Below, one piece after another: positions 31,195-42,633 of a DNA stretch of 64,000 nucleotides (its first letter is position 1; every line of letters begins with the position of its first letter). This DNA is from Metridium senile (Eukaryota > Cnidaria > Anthozoa > Actiniaria > Metridiidae). The notes beneath the pieces were generated by a model. That model was not told the DNA's origin and ran no database searches. It worked only from the letters and a program-made list of their open reading frames with translations. The position numbers and the translations under genes are program-made. Where the stretch lies: positions 7,195,961-7,259,960 of the forward strand of contig OX459108.1 in NCBI GenBank assembly GCA_949775045.1. The letters run 5' to 3'.

Positions 31195-33208
31195 TCAATT
31201 ACTTGCATTACAATTATTTTTGTTTACAATTATTTCTTCCCTTTTGAGCTTTTTATAGTTGGCATTGCTTGCAACTGTCGCAAGCTTATCTGTCACCAGT
31301 TGTTTTGCTAGTTTGGTTATTATGTCATATTTTCCCAAACTTCGACACTTTACACCTAGCTTTTTTGCTAGTGGTAACAAATGCATTTTAACTCCGATTT
31401 CCCTTGTGGAGTTAACATTAAAATACAATAAAAGTATTAGCTGAGAGCTCTGTCTGCTAATCTCTTGAAGGCTAAATCTCTCTCCCTGATCCTCCTCATC
31501 ACAGTCAGTTTCTATAATATTAAAACATAGACGTTTTACATATGGCATATTGAAATTCTTGCTTATATCAGGCAAGCCATACGTACATACAATTGAAGTG
31601 TGCATTTGATACTTACCAGTACATGATTGACTTGTTGACCCTGATGATGATGATGAGAGCTTTGCCCTTTTTGCCGGTGTATGCTTGGCCTGTAGGTAAA
31701 TAGATATTTAGATATTAGTTTGCAACTTCAATATATTATTATCACTCAGATAGTTAAATCATTAATGCCTTTGTTGATGATATAACTGATAATATTTAGA
31801 CCTGCAAGAATAAAAATAGATATACATATACTAAGGTATAGCTAATAATTTTAATGGATGTTTTTTGGTTCATATTTAAATGATAAGGAACCCTTAGTGT
31901 TATAAATATAGTGCATGACAAAGTACTTTCAACACCCTTGTGTCAAAAGATGTACATGTATACTTAGAAATAGAAGAGAGCAATGCATGGTTATTTGTTA
32001 TGTTCACACAGATATACATCTTTAAGTCTTAAAATTACATTTGGCTTTGACTAATGAGTTCCTTATCCAATAATATTAAGAAATCACCAATATTGAAAAT
32101 CACATCTACTTACTTCATAGTCGTACCCATCCTGTGCCCACTGAATAATGTGAGAGCGAATCACCTCTGGATAAAAAGAATTATTTGTTATTGAAAATTA
32201 AACATTTTTGGCTGGATGTGAGAATAGAAAAGCTATATTTTACAAGGCAAGTTATTTATTTATCTTATTCTGGTACAGTAAACACCAGTACATAAAATTA
32301 AAACAGTTTGTTATGAACCACTAGGCTAAAATTTGCTTTTTTTAGTAACCTCTCTAGGCTAAGAAATTTTACTAGTTCTTATTTGACAGGTTTTGATAAC
32401 ATCAAAAAAGTGCTTCTGTGCAGGTGTTTACTGTATGGCTTATTACATTATGCTAGTAACAAAAAATAAATTCTTACTGAACCTCTTCCAAAGCCAATTT
32501 CTGGAATAGCACATTGGTCGTTCAAAGTTGTTGCTAGCTCATCCAATTTCAGGCTGTTTATCTCATGTTGCTTGAAATAAACTTTTGTGTTCCCTGGCCA
32601 CACTTTTTTTGCCTCACGCACAATTACAGCAGTTCTGTCAAGTTAGATGAGTCAAAAATGAGTACAGGTGACTCTCTTACAAAAACTCTGAGCATAAGAA
32701 CATCTCAAATAAGCAAACTAATTTTCCCTGACCTAAAAGGTGTTTCCTTACAAGAGAGTCAATTGTAAGCTAATCATCTAAGGAATTGCATAAATGAATC
32801 AAATATAAATGATTATCAAATAATAATAATAATAATGATAACAATATTAGAGTCAAAACTTGATTATCTTGTAAGAAATTATTATAAAAGAAATTAAAGC
32901 TATAATTCACACCATTATAAGTATTATGTGTACATGTCTATACTTACTTTATTTTGTATGCATGTTTCATTGAAGAAGACCAGTTTTTCTTCAGTGTTTC
33001 TGTAATTTTTTTGTGCCATTTAATGCTGTCTGTAACTTCTAAGTAAGTAAATAGAAACTGTTTGATGTACGAACAATTAAAACTGACAATTATCACTATT
33101 TACATGAATAACAAGATCATTTGCATTAAGTTGTAATAAGCTAAAAGGTCTATTTGGCAAGTAATTACCTGTACTAGTACATGTGTCTGAGTTCTTGCTA
33201 CCTGTAGG
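31195..33208 (-). CDS. Six-exon gene of unknown family inside E2 (5' end open)
   Basis: Exons 33169-33208, 32948-33038, 32478-32634, 32114-32164, 31617-31689 and 31195-31511 have GT-AG borders and fully consistent phases, giving 242 residues to TGA at 31195. Protein-like segments include WHKKITETLKKNWSSMKHAY, EAKKVWPGNTKVYFKQHE, SHIIQWAQDGYDYE, a Lys/Ser-rich linker and a Leu-rich C-terminal domain (SLQEISRQSSQLILLLYFN, LPLAKKLGVKCRSLGKYD). No family recognised. Upstream exons are expected: the CDS begins in phase 0 without Met, and a candidate first exon lies at 37705-37786. The TTAA element 33321-37061 would sit in that intron. After the TGA the same frame continues open to 31087 with an acidic Ser/Asp/Glu tail. 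Confidence 0.7.
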
Positions 33209-33320
33209 CTGCAATAAATGAATTTAGAAAGTACAACAAAGTCCATTTTTATATTTCAGTCTTTCTCTACATGTTAACAAATTGATTATACAGCTGTTTA
33301 AGTGAGATAAATGATCTTAA

Positions 33321-36300
33321 GAGTGTGTCCATGATAGGACCAGGCAGTAGGTGCTACATGGGGGTTCACCGATTTTGCTCAAACTAAGTACAGTTGTAGG
33401 TCCTAGTAAGTTATTTATTATCCCAGAAACTCAGTTGGATCTGTCACTTTGGTGGGAAGTTAGACCACCCCCCCTTAAAATACCCATTTTGCCTCGAAAA
33501 TCAGCCAAATTATAGCTTATTTTTAATGAAACAGAAAACCTTTACTATTGACGACAATGATGTAAAGTATGTTTCCCTATAAAGTACAGATGTCAGTAAG
33601 TGTCACCAAGCACGGAGGTACATTTTTCTTTTAAGCCGTTTCCATGGCAACAATTTGTTTCAGAGCTAAAATTGCCAATTTTGAAATTACTGTAATATCT
33701 ATAGGTTTAAAAATTAATATCTCAAAAGTCCACCATGAAAATGTCAAAAATGGCCAATAGTAAACTCAATCTATGTCTTAAATTACCAAAACAAGAAGAA
33801 AATCTGCGGGCACTTGTTAACATTAACTTATATGACGGGTTTGCTCAACCCTACTATGTCAATATCACAAAATTCGAGAACATTCATGCCCGCAAAAAAA
33901 CTGGTTGAAATCCTCCCAATAGCATTAAATTGGCTTCTAATAACCAGGTTGAGTCTTTATTATGCTGAATGTATCTTAATTTCAAGGATATTAAAATTTA
34001 TTCAAAGCAGATATTTCTGTGACGACATATGGAATGTAGTCGTACCTATTATCGCGCACATCCTATTATCGTACTTTTTTGTAGAAAATAATATATATCT
34101 TCTGTTCTGCGTAAAACTCGATTGAAAATATAGAACAAAAGAGTTAGTTGCAACAGAATAAGCAGCAATTATTGTTTTAATTAATTTTGAAACAGTTTTT
34201 AAAAGATATATATATATTTTTTACGAATAGCATGATAATATAATGTGCGCGATAATAGGTACGACTTGTTTATAAGCACTTAATTCGTCATGCTTTGACT
34301 GCTTTATTTACCTTTCATTTTAATAATTTTATATCGTGTTGTAAGCTGGGTTGTTCGACGGGATAACTTAGTAAAATCAGAAGGTAAGTAAAATCCAGTT
34401 AGCTGAAGCAAATTGCTTGTGTTTTGGGTTTATATCGTGAAGAATTCCTTTGTCAGACAGCATGACATGATGATATTCAGTCGTAGTCATATAAGACTTC
34501 GTTTTGATATGATAACTTGTTGAAAGCTTTTGTACCATTGTAATCAGGAATACGATAAAGTCGATAAAAAAACTTTCTTGTAGCTGGTCTGAATATCTTA
34601 AATGTATTATTTCAGTGTGTTCATGTAACGCAAATTACGGGACTCAATGGTTTCGAAATCGAAGGGGGAGGGGTGATGACACAATCCATTTAAACCTGCT
34701 CAATGTTTTTTCATTATGGATTGCGGTAAAAAAAAATACGAACTTAACTTTGTTTTAATTCTCTGATAGAATATCTCACGGCTGCTGGTGCTAGTGAAAT
34801 GTAGAAAAATATTCATGTTAATTGTCGGTTAACAGATAACGTCTCCTATGCTCACATAATATCAGCACTTGTCGCGTCTTGTAGATTTCATTTTACATCA
34901 AAGTCACATATTATTCAGTGATATGTTTACTTTGTTTTCTGATTATTTTAAATAATTTCAAAATATAAAGGTATAACTATCGTCTTAAAACATTTTTTAC
35001 TAAAACATGCTACTGGTCTTTGATCTCTCTAGCTATCTGTGAACTCCTCTATCCCATTTACTGATCAGGCTCGCACAATTTGTGCAAAGGATATTGACAA
35101 TGATAGACTGGTCGCCAGTAGATGCAGAGTACTTCTCTGTGCTTTGGACAAACAGTCATTCTATTCGAATCATTTCCAAAACCCCCAAATCTTAACAGAA
35201 CAAGACCACTCTCTGATATACTTGTTCTCTCAAAACTTTCAAATTCTGAAAATGCATCAGTTGTATTTCTTGTGCATTCTGTTAACGGTATTTCCTATCT
35301 CTACTAGGATATCTTGACGAAAGACCATACGATGTCTATGACCATTTGTAGTATATGATATATTCGGCGTTAATTCGAATAGAATGACACCCCGAGCTCC
35401 AAAAGTACATAGAAGTATTACATTGAAACAGTGAAGTGTATACAAAATTAACCTGTCAGAATTATCCAGTTTCTAAGACGCTTTGCTAGCTGAAACAGTG
35501 TTACTTGCTTGCAGTCTAGATCAGTCGACAAGAGATCATTGTAAGATTTAATGGTCTCACTGCGGTTTATTGTCGATAACTAAGCAAGGTACAAGCCAAC
35601 GCCAATGATTTGATTTTCTTGATATATTATAATCTTGGTACAAAAGCAGGCAATGGGCTCCTGACAAAAGCTATTAATATAACAAGCTATGATATTAGAA
35701 TGAAATCTTATGATCTACGACTGAATATTAATTATCTTATCATGTGCTCTTTACACATGTAATACAAAGAACTTCTGAACGATATCAATCCAAAATACAA
35801 GCTATTTGCTTCAGCTAACTGGATTGTATTTAACTTTCTGGTTTTTGTAAGTTATACCGTTGAACAATTCAGTGTAGAACCACACGATTTACACTGATCA
35901 TATCATTAGAATGAAAGGCAATCAAGTTTGCATAATTTACAAGTAATTTGCATCAATTTCAAAACAGTACATCTACTTCACCAAAGTTGTCTTCAGCTGG
36001 GTTTTATTTAGTTTTGAGAGGTTTGAAATCAAAACTAAGATTGTATTTAGTTTAGTGAGATAATACAATAAAGTTGAAGGAAATAATAATGTTTTAATAG
36101 TTAAATTTTTGCACAGCCTAATTTGCATATATGTCATGCATCTATAATTAGTAAAAATCACAAAACGTTTGAGGTTGATGTAAAGAAAGTAGATAAAAAG
36201 CGCAAAATGTTTGTATGACCCTAACTTAAACAACCTTAGCTTAGTAGATTGCAATAAAGATTGAAAGTTTATCGCGCCCGACTTGCGAGATATAAGCTAC

Positions 36301-37061
36301 TTAGTGAGGGGTGGTTTTTTCATGACGAAAACGTATCACTTAGTATATTTCCCCTTTGACTTGACATTTACAATTTTTATTATCCTTGAAATTAAGATAC
36401 ATTGAGCATAATATAGACTCAACCTGGTTATTAGAAGCCAATTCAATGCTATTGGGAGGATGTCAACCAGTTTTTTTTGCGGGCATGAATGTTCTCGAAT
36501 TTTGTGATATTGACATAGTAGGGTTGAGCAAACCCGTCATATAAGTTAAGGTTAACAAGTGCCCGCAGATTTTCTTCTTGTTTTGGTAATTTAAGACATA
36601 GATTGAGTTGACTATTGGCCATTTTTGACATTTTCATGGTGGACTTTTGAGATATTAATTTTTAAACCTATAGATATTACAGTAATTTCAAAATTGGCAA
36701 TTTTAGCTCTGAAACAAATTGTTGCCATGGAAACGGCTTAAAAGAAAAATGTACCTCCGTGCTTGGTGACACTTACTGACATCTGTACTTTATAGGGAAA
36801 CATACTTTACATCATTGTCGTCAATAGTAAAGGTTTTCTGTTTCATTAAAAATAAGCTATAATTTGGCTGATTTTCGAGGCAAAATGGGTATTTTAAGGG
36901 GGGGTGGTCTAACTTCCCACCAAAGTGACAGATCCAACTGAGTTTCTGGGATAATAAATAACTTACTAGGACCTACAACTGTACTTAGTTTGAGCAAAAT
37001 CGGTGAACCCCCATGTAGCACCCACTGCCTGGTTTTGCCTGGTTCTACCGTGGACACGCTC
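33321..37061. mobile_element. 3.7-kb long-TIR element flanked by TTAA, nested in E2
   Basis: Inverted arms of about 680 bp (33321-33995, 36380-37061) start GAGTGTGTCC and (complement) GAGCGTGTCC, immediately bordered by TTAA on both sides (33317-33320, 37062-37065). A TTAA target is typical of piggyBac, but the terminal bases are not the usual CCY. The interior has no ORF above about 100 codons and shows further inverted segments (34382-34420 with 35801-35850). A 229-bp MITE-like inverted pair lies at 34038-34266. Non-autonomous. Confidence 0.75.
34038..34266. mobile_element. Small MITE inside the TTAA element
   Basis: AGTCGTACCTATTATCGCGC pairs with GCGCGATAATAGGTACGACT at 34247-34266. The internal DNA is AT-rich and has no ORF. 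Confidence 0.75.
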
Positions 37062-37649
37062 TTAATAGATAACTAAATCTAGAACAAAATTGACAATAAT
37101 TATCTAAGTAATTATATTTTACAAGGCAAAATTAAAGGTGGAAACTGAAATAAACAATGTACTTTTTTAAGAAAAGCAATGTAGAATATATTCTGAGTGA
37201 AGTAGCTACAAGATAATAAATCCCAGTGTTTTCCTCATAAAAAAATTATCAGGGATAATATTCTTTGGCCTTAATAAAATTTTGAAAGATTGTTTAAATA
37301 TCATCATTCTGCAAAACTGATAAGAGTAATGGAATATATTGTTCTGGTTTTGAGTTACACAAAGTTTAATAAAACTAGTCACTTGTTCTGTGCAAACCAA
37401 GACGTTTTGGCACCAACAAGAATGAGCAGCTCAACAAATTTGACTTCATTTTGCATTGATACGGTTTTGGAGGTAAGTTCTACAACTAGAATAACCTGTG
37501 TCTTTTGTTGATATGAAATAGTCATTGAAATAGATCATTTAAGCGAGAGTTTATTAGAGATACCAATAGTTTTGGCGCAAAAACTTCTGTCACAAAAAGT
37601 CGATATAAATCCATACGTTTTACCTTCAAGACGCATTGTTGCTTGCTCA

Positions 37650-37786
37650 GATATGTTTTTCCCTTCACGCCATGTCTTTAGTTCTCCGCAAGTCATTGTA
37701 AAACATCCTTCTTTGCTATTAGTTGCAGCCATAGCTGAGTCCATCTTTGCTCCTTTGCAGTACTCGTGAAGGAAGTTTTCCCGCAT
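37650..37786 (-). other. Candidate first coding exon(s) of the E2 minus-strand gene
   Basis: Directly outside the inverted-repeat arm the minus strand has ATG at 37786 and 37744 and an open frame with plausible composition (MDSAMAATNSKEG, CGELKTWREGKNISEQ), and then a donor-like CTTGAAG|GTAAAA near 37624-37630. A phase-1 acceptor TTGTAG near 37482 would continue it for about 33 codons to a stop, so the link to the exons at 33208 and below is not proven. Confidence 0.35.
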
Positions 37787-38952
37787 TCTCGTACCCAGGC
37801 TAACTCGGTCGTTCATCTCTCCCGTCATTACCTCTGGTAACAACGGATTTGAGACCCTCTCAGGCCGATGCTGATTGGCCAGTAAAATCGCGCATGCGCG
37901 AGTTTCGACGTACATTGACCCTAGGGTTCTCGTTCGTGATTGGTGGAATTTCTACGATGCTCGGAGCTTTTTGAAATGTGTTTTCTGCGCATAAAGTAAA
38001 GTACACAAAGCTGACTCATTTTGTAACGGGCTCAGGAAGAATTCAAAATGGCGGGTAAACGGAGTAGATATGAAAGCATCCAAAAAACGTTAGGAAATTG
38101 TGTTCTAACTCCACCTTGAACTGCTAAAACTTATTTTATGCATATTTAGGACTATGAGGAATGTATGAAGGTATGTTTTGGTTTTCGTGAAGCGCATTTT
38201 GAGACGATTACAGGCATTGTTTGTTATCGATAAATTCAGTACCAGAATTGAATTGCTGCATTAAAGCTTTCTTCTCGAATTCTGTACTTCTTTCCTGCTG
38301 TTGAGGCAAGTAAAACTTTACTGACGTTGAAATTTTAATGAAGTGTATCTGATCTGTTGTTTGAAGCAAGGAATCTCAACATATGATAGAAACTAAGGTT
38401 TATAACTTATTGTAAATCATTCCCACATTTATATCATGAATATATGATGGTAAAACATTCATATAGCCTTATCAGTAATAAAAATGATTTCAATGCATTC
38501 TGTAGTGGATATTATGAACTTTCACACTGTAATTTTGACTCTATTATAAAGCTATTATATTTGCCTTGGCTTTTCAAAATAATCTAATTATTATTAAATG
38601 TGAGGTGTTTATAATTTCACAGGCTATAATGTACATGATGAACAAGGGGTCAATTAGTATTTTTGTATTGGTGTGTTAGATTTTGAAATGAATAATTTAG
38701 CCAATTTACTGATATTAAATTACAATTCCAAATGCTATTATTGCAACCAGTGAACTGTCACTTCATATTTATAGTAGATACAGTACTTATTTATATATTT
38801 TGTCATTGATATATTGATTTGTATTATTCTTGATATAAAACATAACTATGCAGAAACACTATTTGTAGATATGCCAACATGTTGTGATAATAATAACAAT
38901 GGCAATCAGATAACTACACTTACAATAGTTGAAGTGGTCTTATTTCAGTTGT
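37784..38952 (-). repeat. E2 internal inverted repeat, left arm (1.17 kb)
   Basis: Near-identical inverted copy of 40647-41816; only isolated mismatches were noticed. It contains a perfect NRF1-type palindrome GCGCATGCGC (37890-37899) and a CCAAT box (GATTGG at 37873-37878). The outer boundary is abrupt, at the triplet ATG. On the plus strand an inward ATGGCGGGTAAACGG with good context starts at about 38049, but stays open only 23 codons. Confidence 0.92.
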
Positions 38953-40646
38953 AATATCATTGTAAATGTGTATACCAGTAGTTTCCTTTTTTGGTACAAA
39001 TCTTTATATATAAGTTTATATACTTTTTGTTCTATACTCAATAGAGTGCAAACAGTATATTCATGAAATACAAATTACTAAATACTAATAGATACTGCCG
39101 GAAGCTCCATAAAATATTCAAATATCTCACAGACATACTATATGCACTTGACTTTATATTTCACAGTCAAAATATCTTTTTAGGTAAGCATATCACATCA
39201 GAATATACATGAAATGGAGCTCTGCAGTATTCAAATAAAATAATAGGATGAAAGGAACGCAGTAAAAGTCTATTCGACGTCTCATTTCCATTCCTCATTT
39301 CATGTGTATTTAACTAAACTATTATCAAACCCACAGCATCTTTCTAATTAGCAGTTCTGTTGATATATTTGCTGTATTGAATAAATTATTGCACTCTAGT
39401 GATGATATCAATAAGGGTAAAATATTACATCATGTTCCATGACATCTTGTTTTTACAGTACAGTTACACTGTTGGGTTTTAATCTGAACTGAATATTTGA
39501 GTTCTTAATTGCACTGGCTTCATGCAGCCACAATAGAATGTGAAGTAATAGTTTGTATAATTTTAGTAGTACCAAACCAATAAGGAATGAGCATTTCAAA
39601 AAAACAATAACACTACCACAGGTGTTTTCCCTCTTCTTTTTACCTACTGATCAAGGTCTAAGTCTGAGAATTACAAACTTGACATTTAATTATAATCATA
39701 ATAACAATAAAGCACTTTATTTTAATAGGATAACTAGAATTACAGATGTTATTTTTATCTAGTCCCTAAATGATAATAATTAAATAGCATACATACATAC
39801 ATAACTATGCTGGTACTTGGATAGGCAAAACTGATTAGATGGCAGATAATGAGATTGTTCAATTGCTTGAAATAACAATAAATATTTAGATTATATCATT
39901 GTTTTGCAAAAATAACAATTTTAATCCAATTTTAATTAAAAGGACATAACTAGGTACTACTAGCTGACAACAGGTTACAGTCGAGTATTCACACAAACAC
40001 ATAGTATTATATATGAAAGGAATATAAAGAAGATTGCAAATCTCTTTTATACTACTATCACAATCAACCCTATTTTATAGGCCATAAACTTAGACTTCTT
40101 AATATATATATTTTTTTAATTTATAGGGGAAGTTTATCAATAGGGACGAAAGTCTAGAAAGCTACAGAGCTTCTACCTGTCACAAAATTAGTTTTAGAAA
40201 TTTTATCATTAACTTCTCGTTTCATTTTATTTCAACTACATTTATATAGTGTACAAACATTATACCCATGAAACAAGTACTACTAATTAGTACTAAATAG
40301 TGCTAATTAAACAATAGAAAACAATAGAATTAGCATAAAATATCACTATTTAGTACTATTTATTTTTCACGCTTTTAATGTTTGTACTCTATTGTGACAA
40401 ATAAATAAATAAAACAAAATAGAAAACAAAATTTAAGTTATTGACAATTGGTCTGCATTGCAATAATTATCATAAATATTTCAATAAAATATGATTTTTA
40501 TGATGCAGAAATGATATTTTGAACAGTTTTTATGTCCCTAAAATAGACTTAAATCATCTAAAACAGGTCAATATGAGAAAAGTGAGATGACAAATGAATT
40601 TCAGAAGTGATTTTTGATATCTAACCAGAATACAATTTACTTGATA
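38953..40646. other. Loop between the E2 inverted arms
   Basis: AT-rich, 1.7 kb. A family B MITE occupies 40249-40390 (GTGTACAAAC and GTTTGTACTC inside TA), and a partial relative lies near 39044-39100. Short ORFs here lack protein-like composition. No gene supported. Confidence 0.6.
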
Positions 40647-41816
40647 TACAACTGAAATAGGACCACTTCAACTATTGTAAGTGTAGTTATCTGATTGCCA
40701 TTGTTATTATTATCACAACATGTTGGCATATCTACAAATAGTGTTTCTGCATAGTTATGTTTTATATCAAGAATAATACAAATCAATATATCAATGACAA
40801 AATATATAAATAAGTACTGTATCTACTATAAATATGAAGTGACAGTTCACTGGTTGCAATAATAGCATTTGGAATTGTAATTTAATATCAGTAAATTGGC
40901 TAAATTATTCATTTCAAAATCTAACACACCAATACAAAAATACTAATTGACCCCTTGTTCATCATGTACATTATAGCCTGTGAAATTATAAACACCTCAC
41001 ATTTAATAATAATTAGATTATTTTGAAAAGCCAAGGCAAATATAATAGCTTTATAATAGAGTCAAAATTACAGTGTGAAAGTTCATAATATCCACTACAG
41101 AATGCATTGAAATCATTTTTATTACTGATAAGGCTATATGAATGTTTTACCATCATATATTCATGATATAAATGTGGGAATGATTTACAATAAGTTATAA
41201 ACCTTAGTTTCTATCATATGTTGAGATTCCTTGCTTCAAACAACAGATCAGATACACTTCATTAAAATTTCAACGTCAGTAAAGTTTTACTTGCCTCAAC
41301 AGCAGGAAAGAAGTACAGAATTCGAGAAGAAAGCTTTAATGCAGCAATTCAATTCTGGTACTGAATTTATCGATAACAAACAATGCCTGTAATCGTCTCA
41401 AAATGCGCTTCACGAAAACCAAAACATACCTTCATACATTCCTCATAGTCCTAAATATGCATAAAATAAGTTTTAGCAGTTCAAGGTGGAGTTAGAACAC
41501 AATTTCCTAACGTTTTTTGGATGCTTTCATATCTACTCCGTTTACCCGCCATTTTGAATTCTTCCTGAGCCCGTTACAAAATGAGTCAGCTTTGTGTACT
41601 TTACTTTATGCGCAGAAAACACATTTCAAAAAGCTCCGAGCATCGTAGAAATTCCACCAATCACGAACGAGAACCCTAGGGTCAATGTACGTCGAAACTC
41701 GCGCATGCGCGATTTTACTGGCCAATCAGCATCGGCCTGAGAGGGTCTCAAATCCGTTGTTACCAGAGGTAATGACGGGAGAGATGAACGACCGAGTTAG
41801 CCTGGGTACGAGAATG
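40647..41816 (+). repeat. E2 internal inverted repeat, right arm (1.17 kb)
   Basis: Mirror copy of 37784-38952, with GCGCATGCGC at 41701-41710 and CCAATCAGC at 41722. It ends at GAGAATG (41816), after which the flanks differ: the left continues into CGGGAAAACTTCC, the right into GTTTTCCCGCC. Both arms would drive transcription outwards. Confidence 0.92.
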
Positions 41817-41916
41817 GTTTTCCCGCCTAAAGATTGCTCATGTCTTCTGCTGATTACCGCTGACACAATGTGCTAAGTCCACTCGTTCCCAGGCCTATCT
41901 TGGCCGACACTTCAAA

Positions 41917-42039
41917 ATGGCGTCTAACACACCGCTTTGCCGGTGTGACTGTGACTTTGAAAATGGAAAAGATCATGTTCATTGTCCATGTGAAGTATGC
42001 GAAGGAAAACCAGTAAATAGAATGAAGGCATGGAGGCAT
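41917..42039 (+). pseudogene. N-terminal Cys/His exon truncated by the subterminal array
   Basis: ATG at 41917 with good context (TCAAAATGGCG) opens a 41-residue exon with a metal-binding look: C8-x-C10-x-C12, H20-x-H22-C23-x-C25-x2-C28, then NRMKAWRH. Such Cys-rich starts are seen in animal transposase-like proteins, but the rest of the gene is missing: the tandem array begins at 42041 directly after the His codon. About 200 bp upstream is the NRF1/CCAAT promoter of the right arm. Interpreted as an internal-deletion remnant of an E2 gene. Confidence 0.55.
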
Positions 42040-42040
42040 G

Positions 42041-42545
42041 CTAAATTAGCTTGGTATTTTATTGGGACATTATTGGGATATTATCAAAGACAATCCAATG
42101 TTATTCCAATGATATCCCAGTATTGGAATACTTACTAAATTAGCTTGGTATTTTATTGGGACATTATCAAAGACAATCCAATGTTATTCCAATGATATCC
42201 CAGTATTGGAATACTTACTAAATTAGCTTGGTATTTTATGGGGACATTATTGGGATATTATCAAAGACAATCCAATGTTATTCCAATGATATCCCAGTAT
42301 TGGAATACTTACTAAATTAGCTTGGTATTTTATTGGGACATTATTGGGATATTATCAAAGACAATCCAATGTTATTCCAATGATATCCCAGTATTGGAAT
42401 ACTTACTAAATTAGCTTGGTATTTTATAGGGACATTATTGGGATATTATCAAAGACAATCCAATGTTATTCCAATGATATCCCAGTAATGGAATACTTAC
42501 TAAATTAGCTTGGTATTTTATTGGAACATTATTGGGATATTAAGA
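42041..42545 (+). repeat. E2 right subterminal array, 94-bp units
   Basis: Units start CTAAATTAGCTTGGTATTTT at 42041, 42135, 42218, 42312, 42406 and 42500 (the last partial). Unit 2 is 83 bp owing to a short internal deletion. The remainder are nearly identical. Confidence 0.95.
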
Positions 42546-42633
42546 ATATACCAATGTTATACCAACATTGGTATAACAAAAACCCTAATCTTCCAATGAT
42601 CATCCAATTTGGAATCCCTAATTTTTCCCTGTG

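Larger units (their letters stand above)
30448..42633. mobile_element. E2: candidate 12.2-kb composite CACTA-like element
   Basis: The left end CACAGGGAAAAAATAG and the right end (complement) CACAGGGAAAAATTAG are inverted and extend through 'ATTCCAA' and 'TTGGATGATCATTGG'. Homologous tandem arrays lie subterminally (30593-31008, 42041-42545). Inside are a multi-exon gene on the minus strand, a Cys/His exon on the plus strand, a young 1.17-kb inverted repeat and a nested TTAA-flanked element. No target duplication is evident (GTA before, ACG after), so either the flank has mutated or the two ends come from different insertions. The call is an inference from termini and layout. Confidence 0.55.
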
